Origin: Eulemur rufifrons
Taxonomy: Eukaryota; Chordata; Mammalia; Primates; Lemuridae
Assembly (NCBI RefSeq): GCF_041146395.1
Contig: NC_090990.1
Coordinates: forward strand, 48,963,501-49,027,500
Length of the DNA stretch: 64,000 bases
Reading direction: 5' to 3'
The position numbers were made by a program, and so were the translations under genes. The notes below the pieces were generated by a model. The model saw only the letters and a list, made by a program, of their open reading frames with translations. It did not search any database and was not told where the DNA came from. Positions 22,665-35,459 of this stretch are shown piece by piece (position 1 is the stretch's first letter; each line of letters starts with the position of its first letter).

Positions 22665-25220
22665 CAGAAAATGGGAATGAGTGAAGTGAGCCTTAAAGGC
22701 ATGTGATAAACTGAAGACTGTATAAGCCACCTAAAGGAAACGGTTGCTTCAATGGACGCCATTTGTTGGCAGCAGAAACCTTAATCTGGGGATACCAGAT
22801 CTTCCAGTTTTTCAAAAGATGATGAAAATGCAGATTTTTGTAAAATGTCAAATTTCCTGAGTTTTAAACATTGGCTCAATTTAAAACAACAATGACATTG
22901 TGTACAAACAAAAGACCTAGGCAGGTTAAATTAGGTTGCCAGTTTGTAGCCTGTGTTCCAGGTAATCTTTTTAGGTGAGGACCTTTTTCTTATCCCTTCT
23001 CTTAGAATACTGTTAGAGGAAAAGTTAAATTGGTATGTTGCTTCTTACTTTATATTATTCATTTCCACCCATGTTTTGCTTACTCCGGTTAAACCTTAGC
23101 GATAAGATAAAGTATAGATCTGAAGTATGGACCTAGCTTAAATAAAATAACATTGTTGGAAAACATGAACATCCCTCAGTTAAGAATTCTCCAGGGTCCT
23201 CAGCTAACAGCAAAACCTGGAATGGTTACCGATGAATGCCTTTTGCAGCCTCGGAAATTCAAAGTGATTTATCACTTGGTGGTAATAACTGGAGGCCTCT
23301 CTATATAAGAAAGGAGTTAAAGGTAAAGAGGCCAAAAATAACAAATCTAACCATATGGTTTTTTTCAAGAGGTGTCCATATGGCTATCTAGCTAAAAAGG
23401 ACGCTTGCCAGCTTGACTGAGGTTTTTTTTGTAGCTCTACATAAAAGTCTTTTAGCTTTAAAATTGCAAGGAAGGAATTCTTGCTGCTTTCACTCCGAGG
23501 TTTTAAAAAACTGAACTTGGATAGTGGGAGAGGAATGTAATTGCAGGGAGCAGAGCCAGATGTATAGTTGACCGCAGGATTATTGGTATTTACCTCAGCA
23601 GCAGGGCTGTGTGATAACCCTTATTTATATTCTTTTTAGAAACTATTCCGTGATAGTTTAGTTTTTTATGATGGTGTCTAAGTTCCAAGTCTGACAGTCT
23701 AGCTCAGTGTGCCATCTTGTTTTCAAGGATGAAGCGTGAAATTCTTTCTCAAATGCCTTGATGAAATCAAGATATATATGAATTCCTACCATTTCTACTT
23801 GTATATACTAAAGAAAGTGGCATAATTTGGCCTGATGTGTTCTTATAGAATCCAAATTTGTCCTTAGTAATTACAATTAAATAATCTATTCTGTAATTAT
23901 GCTGAGAAAGAACATGAAGTTAACTAGTTGCTAGGTTCTAGAGCTCTTATTTGCCACCTTGGCCAAATGCAGACATCTCCCCTATGCCCAAGCTCTCTAC
24001 ATCTCTTCATTGTTGGTATCCCTGTGATTTTGGTCACATTACATACAGTATTGGAGGATCTGGGAGGAAAATACACAGAGAAAAGAAAAAAATATATTTA
24101 TATGCACACATATATATGTGCTTACGGCATAAAGAGTAAAATTGTGGGATCTAAATTGACCTGAGTGATGTTAATTCTTAGATTTTTTTCCCTAATGAAT
24201 CCTGAATTCCCATTAGTGCAAACTATTTAACAATTTCTATTAGTCTTAATTGAACCAGATACTAATAAAAATAATTTCTTTAGAGTGTACTTTGGAAAAC
24301 AGAATTGGGGAGCTGTGGAAGTTACAGACTTCAGGTTATAATGAAAGCAGACAGGAAATAACACAAACCCTACCACTTTGTGCCAGAGACTGAATTTAAA
24401 TTACCCTAAGAGCCTCCTCAACCCAGATGTATTTCCAGTTTGATTGGTTTGACATTTGTTAGGACCTTTGGAATATAAGCTTATGCAATTAATAACAAAT
24501 ATGAGTTTCTATCCTTGTAAGTTCGAAATATCTCAAAGCATTTTTTCCCTTCTTAAATCATTTTGACTATTAGTATTTGTGGTGATATGGCTTCCTCATA
24601 TAAAAAATGCTATTATGCAACAGCTGTAGTTGTGTTGCCTGAATGCATGCCAATTCTGTTCAGATTGAGCCGCAGGGACTGCTTGTTAGCTCCCTAGCTG
24701 CCTGGGAGAGCGGGTAATGCAAAATTAATGTATGAAGAAAGGCCTGTTATCTGACACTATTTGGGGATGCAGGTGGTCTGAAGTAGTGTGCAGAAATTAA
24801 ACTAACATGCTAATCTTTCTATGTTTATGGAAGAGTGGTTGGGATTCATGGTTTCAACTCTATTGCTTTGCATTTTAAAAATTGGGGAGGGCATGGATTT
24901 GACCCCCTCTCTTGCCTAGCTCTTCTTCCCAAACTTAGAGCATGTATAAAACTGGAGATTTTGAGATATTTCAGTTTTTGGAATTTAGGGTTTGCTTCAT
25001 AGGCTGGATAGAAAGTGGTAGAAGAGATTGTTAACATCTGAGAAAATACTTGTTTATCCAAGTAGTCTTTTTCTTGATAAGTAGCATGCAAACTAGACCA
25101 ACACTGAACATTTTCAAATTAATTTTAAGCTTAAGGGTAGTGTAACATGGGTCCCTCATTCAGCAGCACAGTCCTGATTCTTAACATACCTATCCTTTTC
25201 ACAGTGAGGTTGTCACATTG
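22665..25220. other. Unique AT-rich DNA
   Basis: No gene seen. 23730-23900 (GCCTTGATGAAATCAAGATA, then TGGCCTGATGTGTTCTTATA) faintly recalls an L3/CR1-type LINE coding remnant but I cannot confirm it. An AT-rich (TA/CA) patch lies at 24080-24120. Confidence 0.5.
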
Positions 25221-25224
25221 GAAA

Positions 25225-25430
25225 GAAAGAAGGAGCAAGTAATGAGCCAGACACTATGTTATGTATTTTCATGAACACTATCTAATGTAATCCTTACAAC
25301 AATCTTGCACCGTAGGCATCATTATCCCTGTTATATAGATTATTGCCCCCCCATCAATCTCTAAACTGGTTAGGAGGAGGAGGAGTATGGGTTTGAACCC
25401 AGGTCTTCGTCCTCTGATTATTGTTCTTTT
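25225..25430 (-). mobile_element. MIR SINE fragment (antisense)
   Basis: GAGCCAGACACTATGTTATG, then AATCCTTACAACAATCTTGC and GGGTTTGAACCCAGGTCTTC, match antisense MIR nearly end to end. Confidence 0.75.
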
Positions 25431-25599
25431 TACTATACCGTAGGGGAGGATATTCTATAATCCAGAAACATTTCTAGGGAAAATTTTTTTCAATGGACTT
25501 TTGTCTCTTTGAATTTACTGGAGCAATTCTTTTTCATATTTTAAACCCTTTTCCCAGTAAACAAAACCTCAAAACTTGTCTAGCAGAGCTGGAATGGAA

Positions 25600-25850
25600 A
25601 ATATAGCATTGGAGTTAACTGAAGTCAGACCAGCGTTTTCATTCTGACTTCTTCACTTGCTAGCAACATGACTCTTGTGACTCTTGCTGGAGTCATTTAA
25701 GCCTCTGTTTTGTCATGTAAATTGGGGGCACTGTAAGTACTTGTCTCATAGGCTGATGAGGATCACATGAAATGATACAGGTAAAGCATTTGTTCTGTAT
25801 CTGAGACATAGTGAATACTGAATAAATGCTAGCTGCTGTTATTGTTAGCA
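25600..25850 (+). mobile_element. MIR SINE, near full length
   Basis: Reads GAAGTCAGACCAGCGTTTTC, AGTCATTTAAGCCTCTGTTT, GGCTGATGAGGATCACATGA, TACTGAATAAATGCTAGCTG in sense order. Confidence 0.75.
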
Positions 25851-25890
25851 AACAGGTGACATCTCATCCATTCATTCAGCAAGTATTTGT

Positions 25891-25929
25891 TAATATACTT
25901 GATCTTAGTCAAGAGGCCAAGAAGTGACC
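25891..25929 (-). pseudogene. U2 snRNA 5'-end retro-fragment (39 bp)
   Basis: On the - strand from 25928 the sequence reads GTCACTTCTTGGCCTCTTGA, then CTAAGATCAAGTATATT. This aligns with the first 37 or so nucleotides of U2 snRNA (ATCGCTTCTCGGCCTTTTGG, then CTAAGATCAAGTGTAG) with a few substitutions, starting at U2 nucleotide 1. It is bordered by a 13-bp direct repeat, AGCAAGTATTTGT at 25878-25890 and AGCAAATATTTTT at 25930-25942 (11 of 13 identical), as expected for L1-driven insertion of a short cDNA. It has no A-tail and lacks the rest of U2, so it is not a functional gene. The similarity is to the branch-point-binding 5' region of U2, which is very well conserved, so chance is unlikely. 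Confidence 0.8.
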
Positions 25930-25942
25930 AGCAAATATTTTT

Positions 25943-26440
25943 GGGTGATATGCCATGTGCTAGGCACTTTTTGGTCCTACTAATTGATCAGGGATCAAAA
26001 CAGACAAGAATCCCTTTCTGCATGGACTTTACATTCCAGTTGTATTCCATTGGGAGGAGCTAAAAAATGGATATAAATACTGGGAAATAAATTGTATCAT
26101 ATGTTGGAGAATAGCCAGTGCTATTAAATAGAAGTAAAGGAGGGTAAGGAGAATCAAGTGAGTGTGGGGAAATGAGTTGGGAGGGAGCTATGAGGTTGCA
26201 ATTAAATAGGATATTCACAGTAGGCCTCATTGAGAAAATGAGACCTGAGCAAAGACTTGAAGTGGTAAGGGAATTTACCAGGTGGATCTCTAGGCAGAGC
26301 TTGTCCAAGCAGAGGCAAACAGCATGGAGGCTGGTGTGGCAGGAAGACTATAAGGGGGGTCACCAGGGCCTTAGAGGTCATTGTGAGAGTAAGGGGAGCC
26401 ACTGGGGGGTCTTGAGCAGAGGAACAACATGATCAACTTT
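25943..26440 (+). mobile_element. Old mammalian repeat, family unassigned
   Basis: The sequence GCCATGTGCTAGGCACTTTT, AATCCCTTTCTGCATGGACT, ATGAGACCTGAGCAAAGACT, AGCATGGAGGCTGGTGTGGC, TCTTGAGCAGAGGAACAACA follows a motif order seen again at 42145-42630. It explains the overlapping short frames at 26060-26432. Confidence 0.55.
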
Positions 26441-27190
26441 AGATTAAAATTGCGACCATTATCACTATGAGCTTCTCATCTAGCAGAAAGACCTGGACGG
26501 TGTAGCACCTTTACCTGGTCACTCTTCTTTCTATTAGCTTAACCTTTTACACTATAAAAGTGTGGGGGGAGAAAGTGTATTCCACCACCCCAGGGTAGCT
26601 TCCACCTGCTCTATGTCATTGATTGAACTTGGCAGTCCTGTGGCTGTAATGGTTGTATTCCTTGGGAAACAAAGGAAATGATTAGATCTTAAGAGGGAAG
26701 GAAAGTAGAATCCTGTGGTAGCACAGCTTGTGATCCTCTTTGAACATGACTTGATCTCTTCCAGGCTTCTCTTACTGAACCAGGAAACCTTTGTAGAGGA
26801 TCCTGGGAGGTGTTGGTTTGGCTTCATGTTCTTTAAATGTTTGTATCTCCTTACAGTGAGAAGGACCCATTATGGGGCTGGAGGAAGAGCTTAAGTGTAG
26901 TAATTTGTCAGCTCCTGACCTATGCTTAACTTCTTTCCTCCAAGATGATAGCAGCAGACGTACTTTCAGCACACATGGGGATGGAAAACGTTTCTGTGCT
27001 GTGTCTCCAGGAGAATCAGTGACACTTAAACTCAGCTTTCGACATCCAAGATGGTCTTCCACTGTTTTGTTTACGTCTTGTTATTCTCAATCAAGTTAAT
27101 TTGAAATCAGCTTTTTAAAGTGCGCGCATGGGAATATGGTGTTATTAGGGAACGACAGAGGGGATGAGAGTGGGTCATGATGCAGAATTT
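26441..27190. other. Unique non-coding DNA
   Basis: Opposed short frames (26552-26827 -, 26772-27062 -, 26872-27099 +) lack start, splice or domain support. No gene seen. Confidence 0.5.
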
Positions 27191-27194
27191 CACA

Positions 27195-27325
27195 TAGTAT
27201 CACGTGCAGTTGGAGTCAGATAATTGAGGTCCATGCCAGCTTTGTCAAAGCAGCCATGTGACTGTGCCATGTCTAAGCCTGAGTTTCCTCATCTCCAAAG
27301 TAGGTTGTGTTGCATGTGCACTTTC
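27195..27325 (+). mobile_element. MIR SINE fragment
   Basis: GTTGGAGTCAGATAATTGAG, then CCTGAGTTTCCTCATCTCC, match sense MIR. Confidence 0.65.
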
Positions 27326-27329
27326 AAAG

Positions 27330-28699
<1,370 letters not shown>

Positions 28700-28739
28700 C
28701 CTTTTTTCTAAAAAAAAAAAAACAAAAAAAAACAAAACC

Positions 28740-29750
28740 TGCGAACAGCTCTCAATCATTTCCACTTGTAAACTTACCTAAACCAGTTTGGTTATGCATA
28801 ACTCCTAGGGATTTGGGGGAGTATATTTTGATAGCAGCCAGATTATTGGGGGTGAGTGAGGTTTTGCGACTATTCCACAAGCTTGCCACCTGGTTGTAAC
28901 TAAAGCAAATCTGAGAGACAATTCTGCTATGCATACAAATACTGATTAACAGCCATATATCAGCAAGTGGGCACAAAATAGTTCATGCAAAATTACTCTG
29001 TATGCTTGATAAAGTCCCAGCTCTCTTCTTTTGATTGTTCTAATCACCACTTTGCATGAAAGCTTTACTCAGACATCATAACCTTCCAGAGAAGAATTCT
29101 GTCATCTTTGAGTCTGCATCAAACAACTGGAAATCCTCTGTGGTGGACGTGGCCATTTAGGGGACAAGCCTATCGAGACTATGCCCTTATTCATACAACG
29201 GTAGGGGTATCTCTAAAGTATTTCGGCTAATTCTCATAACTTGAATGCATCTTTAATTTTACTAGTGAAGGGCCCATTTCAAACATTTATAATGCTAACG
29301 AATAAGCCATTCATTTCACAGGAGCCAATGCAAAGGCACGTGCACACACAGACACACAAAGATCCACCTCTGACATTTACTTTGCTAGTTGGCAAAGAGT
29401 CTGGTGTTGATTAATGTGGACAATGGAAACATTTGCAGTGCATCTTTCTGGAGTATGGGCTTCATGCTCAGAACGTGAGCTGCCTAACCCTGGAGAGTGT
29501 CTTCCTGAATATACCAACTGCATTTGAGTTGTAGTTTAACCTAATTAACTCACGTGTGATATCACATTACCTATGCTGAATTATTGCTAATTAGGCATCC
29601 TAACATTGCCTTTGGAAACCCATTGTGGAAACCACTGTTACTAATGGCACTGTGTAGGAGTAGACTTTGAAACAATTTGACAGGAGTCCTTCATACAAAA
29701 AGCAATGCTTAACTTCCGCATACTCAGAACTATCTCTTGTTGCTGGGTAG
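28740..29750. other. Unique DNA, no recognisable repeat
   Basis: No gene seen. The stretch is repeat-poor and includes the motif cluster at 29541-29595 described separately. Confidence 0.55.
29541..29595. promoter_or_regulatory. Cluster of transcription-factor-like sites (candidate enhancer core)
   Basis: Within 55 bp: CTAATTAA (homeodomain type), CACGTG (E-box), the perfect 12-bp palindrome TGTGATATCACA at 29555-29566, and GCTAATTAGG (homeodomain type). The DNA is repeat-free. Enhancer function is inference only. Confidence 0.3.
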
Positions 29751-29754
29751 GAAC

Positions 29755-29935
29755 TCATAATGGTTACTATTTAATGAGCACTTACCATGTGTCAAGTACT
29801 TTATATGCCTTGTCTCTACTCATCCTCTCATCTATCCTGTGAAGTAGAGATGGCTCCATTTCACAGATGAGAAAACTGAGGCTAAGAAAGAGATGGAGTA
29901 GAATCCTTATCTAAACCTAGGTTCATCTCTGCAGA
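29755..29935 (-). mobile_element. MIR SINE fragment (antisense)
   Basis: ATTTAATGAGCACTTACCAT, then CCATTTCACAGATGAGAAAA, match antisense MIR. Confidence 0.75.
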
Positions 29936-29954
29936 TAGTGCTTTCCTACAACCT

Positions 29955-30410
29955 CTGCATTAGTTTCCTATTACTGCATAACAAATTTCCAATTAATCAG
30001 TGGCTTAAAACAACACAAATCTATTATATCACAGTTTCTTTAGGGGCTAGAAGAGTCTCTGCTCAGGGTCTCACTGGAGTGAAATCAAGGTGGTGGCTCC
30101 TGCTGCAGCTCCCATGTGGGTTTGGAGTCTTCCTCCAGGCTCACTGATTGTGGGTAGGATTCATGTCCTTGCAATCGTAGGACAGAGTCCCCCATTTCCC
30201 TTCTAGTTGTCATCTGGGGACTGTTCTCAGTTGTTAGAGACTGTTCTGTTTCTTGCCCGTTTGCTTCCACGGACAGTTCACGACATGGGTGTTGTTTCCT
30301 CATAGGCTCACTGGAGTGTGTCTCTCAGATTCCTCTCTGGCACTAGGCAAAGAAAAACTCTTTTTAAATGGGTCCATGTGACCAGTTTAGGCCCACAAGA
30401 TAATCTCTGT
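29955..30410. mobile_element. Old interspersed repeat (TTTCCTATT...GGCTTAAAACAACA type)
   Basis: TTAGTTTCCTATTACTGCAT, GTGGCTTAAAACAACACAAA, CTCACTGGAGTGAAATCAAG and GTGACCAGTTTAGGCCCACA follow the order of a widely dispersed old mammalian repeat whose exact family I cannot assign. Confidence 0.55.
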
Positions 30411-30411
30411 T

Positions 30412-30595
30412 TCTGAGATATAGGGTACAGTAAAGTGCATAAATCTAAATGTACAGCCTGATGAAGTTTTCAACACGTATATCCTTGTGTAACTCACTGC
30501 CTTGGTCAAGACAAAGAACAGTTCCAGCACCCCTAAAGGCTCCATTGTGCCCCCTCCCAGTTAATTCCTTGTCCTAAAGATATCACTATTTATAG
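30412..30595 (-). mobile_element. Old LINE-1 3'-end fragment (antisense)
   Basis: GTACAGTAAAGTGCATAAAT, CAGCCTGATGAAGTTTTCAA and GTTCCAGCACCCCTAAAGGC match the antisense 3' end of old mammalian L1s. Confidence 0.65.
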
Positions 30596-30599
30596 AAAG

Positions 30600-31512
<913 letters not shown>

Positions 31513-31536
31513 AAGGACAGAAAGCTGGTGGTGCAA

Positions 31537-31585
31537 GTTGTTGTTGTTGTTGTTGTTGTTCTTCTTCTTCTTCTTCTTTTTTTAA
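31537..31585 (+). repeat. (GTT)n(CTT)n microsatellite
   Basis: About 8 GTT units switch to about 6 CTT units and a T-run. It lies just after the AluJ target duplication. Confidence 0.95.
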
Positions 31586-31605
31586 ATATATCTATGTATT
31601 TTATT

Positions 31606-32935
31606 GTAGTTTTGACAGCTTTATTGAGATATAATTCACCCATTTAAAGTGTATAACTCAATGGGTTTTAGTATATTCACAGATATACACAGATAAGGGC
31701 AATCAGCATGCCAGTCAATTTTAGGAATGTTCTATTACCTCAAAAAGAAACACGGTATCATTTAACTATCACCTCCTTTCCCCACCTCCTCCCCCATCCC
31801 AGTCCTAAGCAACTATAATAGTAATCTGCTTTCTGCCTCTATAGATTTCCCTATTCTGAACATTTTATATGAATGAAATCATACATTAAATAACATGTGT
31901 GTCTTTAGTGCCTGGCTTCTTTCCCATAGCCTAGTATTTTCAAGATTTATCCATGCTGTGGCATATATCAGTACTTGCTTCCTTTTCATGGCAATAATAC
32001 CTCATTGTGTAGATGGACTACATTTTGTTTATTCATTCTTCAGCTAATGGACATTTGGGTTGTTTCTCCACTTTTTGGCTATTATGAATAATGCTGCTAT
32101 AAGTATTTGTGTGTAAGCTTTTGTGTAGACATATGTTTTCGTTTCTCTTGGGTATATATTTATAAGGGGTATTGCTGGTTCATATGGTAACTGTTTAATC
32201 ATTTGAGGAACTACCAGATTGGTTTCCAGAGTGGGTATACTATTTTACATTCCCACCAGCAGTGTAGGAGTGTTCTTGATTTCTCCATATATTCACCAAC
32301 TGACTTTGATTCTAGCCATCCTAGTGGGTGTGATGTGTTATTTTATTGTGGTTTTGATGTACGTTTCTCTGATGACTAATGATGTTGAGCATCTTCTCAT
32401 GGGCTTATGGGCCATTTGTATATCTTCCCTGTAGAAACATGTATTCAAATCCTTTGCCTATTTTTAAATTATTTGGTTTTTTATTATTGAGTTGTGAAGA
32501 TCCTTTATATATTCTAGATACAAGTCCCTTATCAGATATATGATTTGCAACTATTTTCTCCCATTCTGTGGGTTGTCTTTTCACTTTCTTGATGGTATCG
32601 TTTGATGTACAAACGTATTCACTTTTGATGAAGCCCAATTTATTCATTTTTCTTTAGTTGCTCATGTTATTTGTGTCATTCTGAATACTTTGCCAAATCC
32701 AAGGCCATGAAGATTTGTCCCTATGATTTCTTCTAAAAGTTTTATAGTTTTAGCTCTTACATTTAGATTTTTGATCCATATTTATATATAAATAATTTTT
32801 ATATATGGTGTGAGATAAGGGTCTGACTTCATTCTTTTACACGCAGATATCCAATTGTTTCAGCCCTTCAGAAAGACTTTCTTTCCCAATTGAATGGTCT
32901 TGGCACGCTTTTCTAACATCAGTTGGCCATAGATG
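31606..32935 (-). mobile_element. Old LINE-1 (L1M-type), 1.3-kb fragment, antisense
   Basis: Starts with the antisense 3' end (GCTTTATTGAGATATAATTC) and continues through TGGCTATTATGAATAATGCT, TTCCCACCAGCAGTGTAGGA, GATGTTGAGCATCTTCTCAT, AAGTCCCTTATCAGATATAT and TTTTATAGTTTTAGCTCTTA. This is collinear with the 3' part of old mammalian L1 elements. It has many stops and encodes nothing. The short frames within it are repeat-derived. Confidence 0.92.
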
Positions 32936-32949
32936 TATGGGTTGGTGCA

Positions 32950-33645
32950 GGTTCTTAAAGTTCTGTTATGTAAGCTGTTATCATTGGGGAAAGGTGGTTG
33001 AAGGGTATAGGGGAACTCACTGTATTATTTTTGAAACTTGTAAGTCTGACATGTTTTCAAAAGAAAACATTTTTCTGAAATATTCTTGGGGCATAGGCAA
33101 AATTCAGCAGATTTGGACTCTTTAATAGTTTCCTCCTAATTATAAAAATACCAGTAAGGAAAATGGCTTCCTGTATTTTATTCTGGTGTGGCCTCTCTTC
33201 CACGTGAAAGAACGTTGCATCTTGGCTGCAAGGGAAAGAGAGGAGCTATAGTTTTAAAACAAAAGCATAAGCAGCCAAGATGTCCTGCTCTTCACTGCTG
33301 CTCCATCCTCCCCAGGAGAGCAACTGTGAAATGCAGCAGTTGAATTTGAACCTGACTGGATGTTTGATGATATTCCAGAATTGTTATGAGTGTGATAATG
33401 GTATTGTAGTTAATTTTTACAGAAAGAGTCCTTATTTTTTAGAGTTTAATACAAACCAGTTGTGAAGGACATTATACAATATCTTTAATTTTCTTCAGAA
33501 ATAATCTAGGTTGGGGAAAGTGGGTATAGGGATGAATAAGATTGACAATGAGTTGGTAATTATTGCCCCTAGGTAATGGGCGTATGGAGCTTTATTATGC
33601 TATTTTGTCTTCTTTTATAGGTTTTCCGTAATAAAAAAGGGTATG
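32950..33645 (+). mobile_element. Old LINE-1 3'-UTR fragments (sense)
   Basis: 32955-33095 has TTATCATTGGGGAAAGGTGG and GGGGAACTCACTGTATTATT. 33335-33645 has GAGTGTGATAATGGTATTGT, GAAAGAGTCCTTATTTTTTA, AAGATTGACAATGAGTTGGT and TTCCGTAATAAAA. Both resemble old L1 3'-UTR sequence in sense orientation. Confidence 0.55.
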
Positions 33646-33721
33646 TTTCTTTCAGGGGGTTGTTTTTAATATAGCAGTTGAAGCATTTGAGAAGCGTTTT
33701 CATTTGGGGCTGGGTTTGCTT

Positions 33722-33845
33722 TATATAAAAGTGGGTCTTCTGAGCTTGGATGCCCTTGCCTCCACAGGTCTGGTGGACCACTTGGGGAGCAAGAGGCGGG
33801 ACCCATCTGAGGCCTGCTAGAATACTAACAGAATAAATCTGTTGC
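33722..33845 (+). repeat. LTR-like signal block (weak)
   Basis: TTTATATAAAAG (TATA-like) is followed about 100 bp later by CAGAATAAATCTGTTGCTTG (AATAAA plus GT-rich), the spacing of a retroviral LTR promoter and poly-A site. No coding remnant or second LTR is seen, and the ends are not defined, so this could be chance. Confidence 0.25.
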
Positions 33846-33849
33846 TTGT

Positions 33850-34730
33850 AGTGCCTTTTTTGCTTTGTGTGTTATTGATGCTAATCTGCAATGCCCTTGG
33901 TTTCATAGTTATGTAAATTTGTTTTTCTGAAGCTTTTTGAACCGATGATTCTGTAAATATTTGCACTTTTAAAAATGTAAGTTTATATGTAATGTAAATT
34001 TAAGTGTGTATATATATATGTGTATATATATATATAAATTTGATAATTAGAAAAAGTCAAATGGTCTGGGGGGAATTTGGCCACTCGGGGTTGAACTATA
34101 TTCTTTTCCAATCATTGATTGTGCTATTTGTAGAAGAGACTTTCACATGCTTTTATTCTTTCCTGCTCCCTCTTTTTAATGGCTAGAAACCTCAGTAAAT
34201 GGAGTATGGATAAATAAATATGAGTCTTTATTTATCCAAGAACAAGATTCTTGCATAGAATTGTTACAGCTATGTATTTAGATGACTAAAGCTTTCAGAA
34301 CAATGTTGAACTGAAAAATCTGTACAAAAAAGGACACCATCTGGAAATTATTCTATGCTTTATTCTTGATTTTGCTCGTATAATGAAACATGAGCATTCC
34401 AACTTCTCGTAATTGTTAAACTTTGTGATGTAAATGGTGCCAGGCTCTGAAAAGTCTTGTAAAGGTTTTGCTGACTTTTGTTTTTGTTTTTACGTGCTTT
34501 CAGTGAAACTATCTGTGCTGCTTTAGCTGAAAGGAGGAACAGCTTTGAGCAGCTCTGGATTATTTTGCTATTCTAAATAATGATAAGCAAGTATGAGAAT
34601 GAATATTGATCACTGTGTGAATAGTTTGTATTTAGGAAGATTTTCACTATTTTCCAGAAGTGAGCCCATTGTAGTATTTTGGCTCCATGTCTGCTTTTGT
34701 GAAACATGGTTCAAGATCAAATAGCACCAT
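33850..34730. other. Unique AT-rich DNA with (TA)n tract
   Basis: No gene seen. A TATATA/TGTATA microsatellite lies at about 34004-34036. Confidence 0.55.
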
Positions 34731-34734
34731 ATGC

Positions 34735-34890
34735 TGCATTTTCAACCCTTGACTGTGTGACATTATGCAAATTATTGGCCCATCCTATGCCTCAGTTTTC
34801 TGAGTTCATGGCAAGGAGTTAGGGATAATATAATATCTAGCACTTAACTGTGCAAAAATTACTCTCAAGTGCACTAAATTTGCCTACCGG
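34735..34890 (+). mobile_element. MIR SINE fragment
   Basis: GACTGTGTGACATTATGCAA, then ATGCCTCAGTTTTCTGAG, resemble sense MIR. Confidence 0.5.
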
Positions 34891-35043
34891 CCTCACTGAA
34901 TTTGTGACGGTAATGATAACTAGTGGTTCATTACCAAAATCCAAAGAGGAATTCTAGAAAAGGATGGTTCCAGAGATGATTTTCTGTATTGTAAGAATAA
35001 TTTAATGGCAGAATTAGGGGGGAAAAATTAGCCTTGAAAAAAA

Positions 35044-35168
35044 ATTATTTTTGAGAACAGGGTCTTATTGTGTTGCCCAGGCTGGTCTTGAACTCCTGAG
35101 CTCAAGCAATCCTCCCTCCTCAGCCTCCTCAGTAGCTGGGATTACAGGCATGTGGCACCATGCCTGGC
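35044..35168 (-). mobile_element. Alu monomer (FLAM-like), antisense
   Basis: A single Alu-type arm is present: GAGAACAGGGTCTTATTGTG, GGCTGGTCTTGAACTCCTGA, AGTAGCTGGGATTACAGGCA, ending CATGCCTGGC. There is no second arm, so it is an old free left monomer or a truncated Alu. Flanks share CTTGAAAA / TTTGAAAG. Confidence 0.8.
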
Positions 35169-35229
35169 TTTGAAAGGTTTTTAAGAATGTTTTCAATTAT
35201 AAAAATAACTCTGTAAACAAAGACATGGA

Positions 35230-35455
35230 TGACGATGGTGATGATAGCATTATTTATTGGGCTTATTATATTCTTGGCCCTTTCCTTACTGCTTTCCAAG
35301 TATTTCTCCCCCCAACCCTTAACACAGCAATCCCATGGGTGAGAGACTTATTCCCATTTTCCAGATAAGGAAACTGAGCAAGAAGTGGCCAAGTCACTGG
35401 CCCAAAGGTGCATTGCTAGTGATTGGAGAGCCAGGATTTGAACTTAATGTGTCTG
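35230..35455 (-). mobile_element. MIR SINE, near full length (antisense)
   Basis: AGCATTATTTATTGGGCTTA, then CCCATTTTCCAGATAAGGAA and GAGAGCCAGGATTTGAAC, match antisense MIR. Confidence 0.75.
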
Positions 35456-35459
35456 AGGA

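Noticed and set aside
32219..32434. Hydrophobic 71-codon frame resembling a membrane protein
   Set aside because: It is antisense old LINE-1 sequence.
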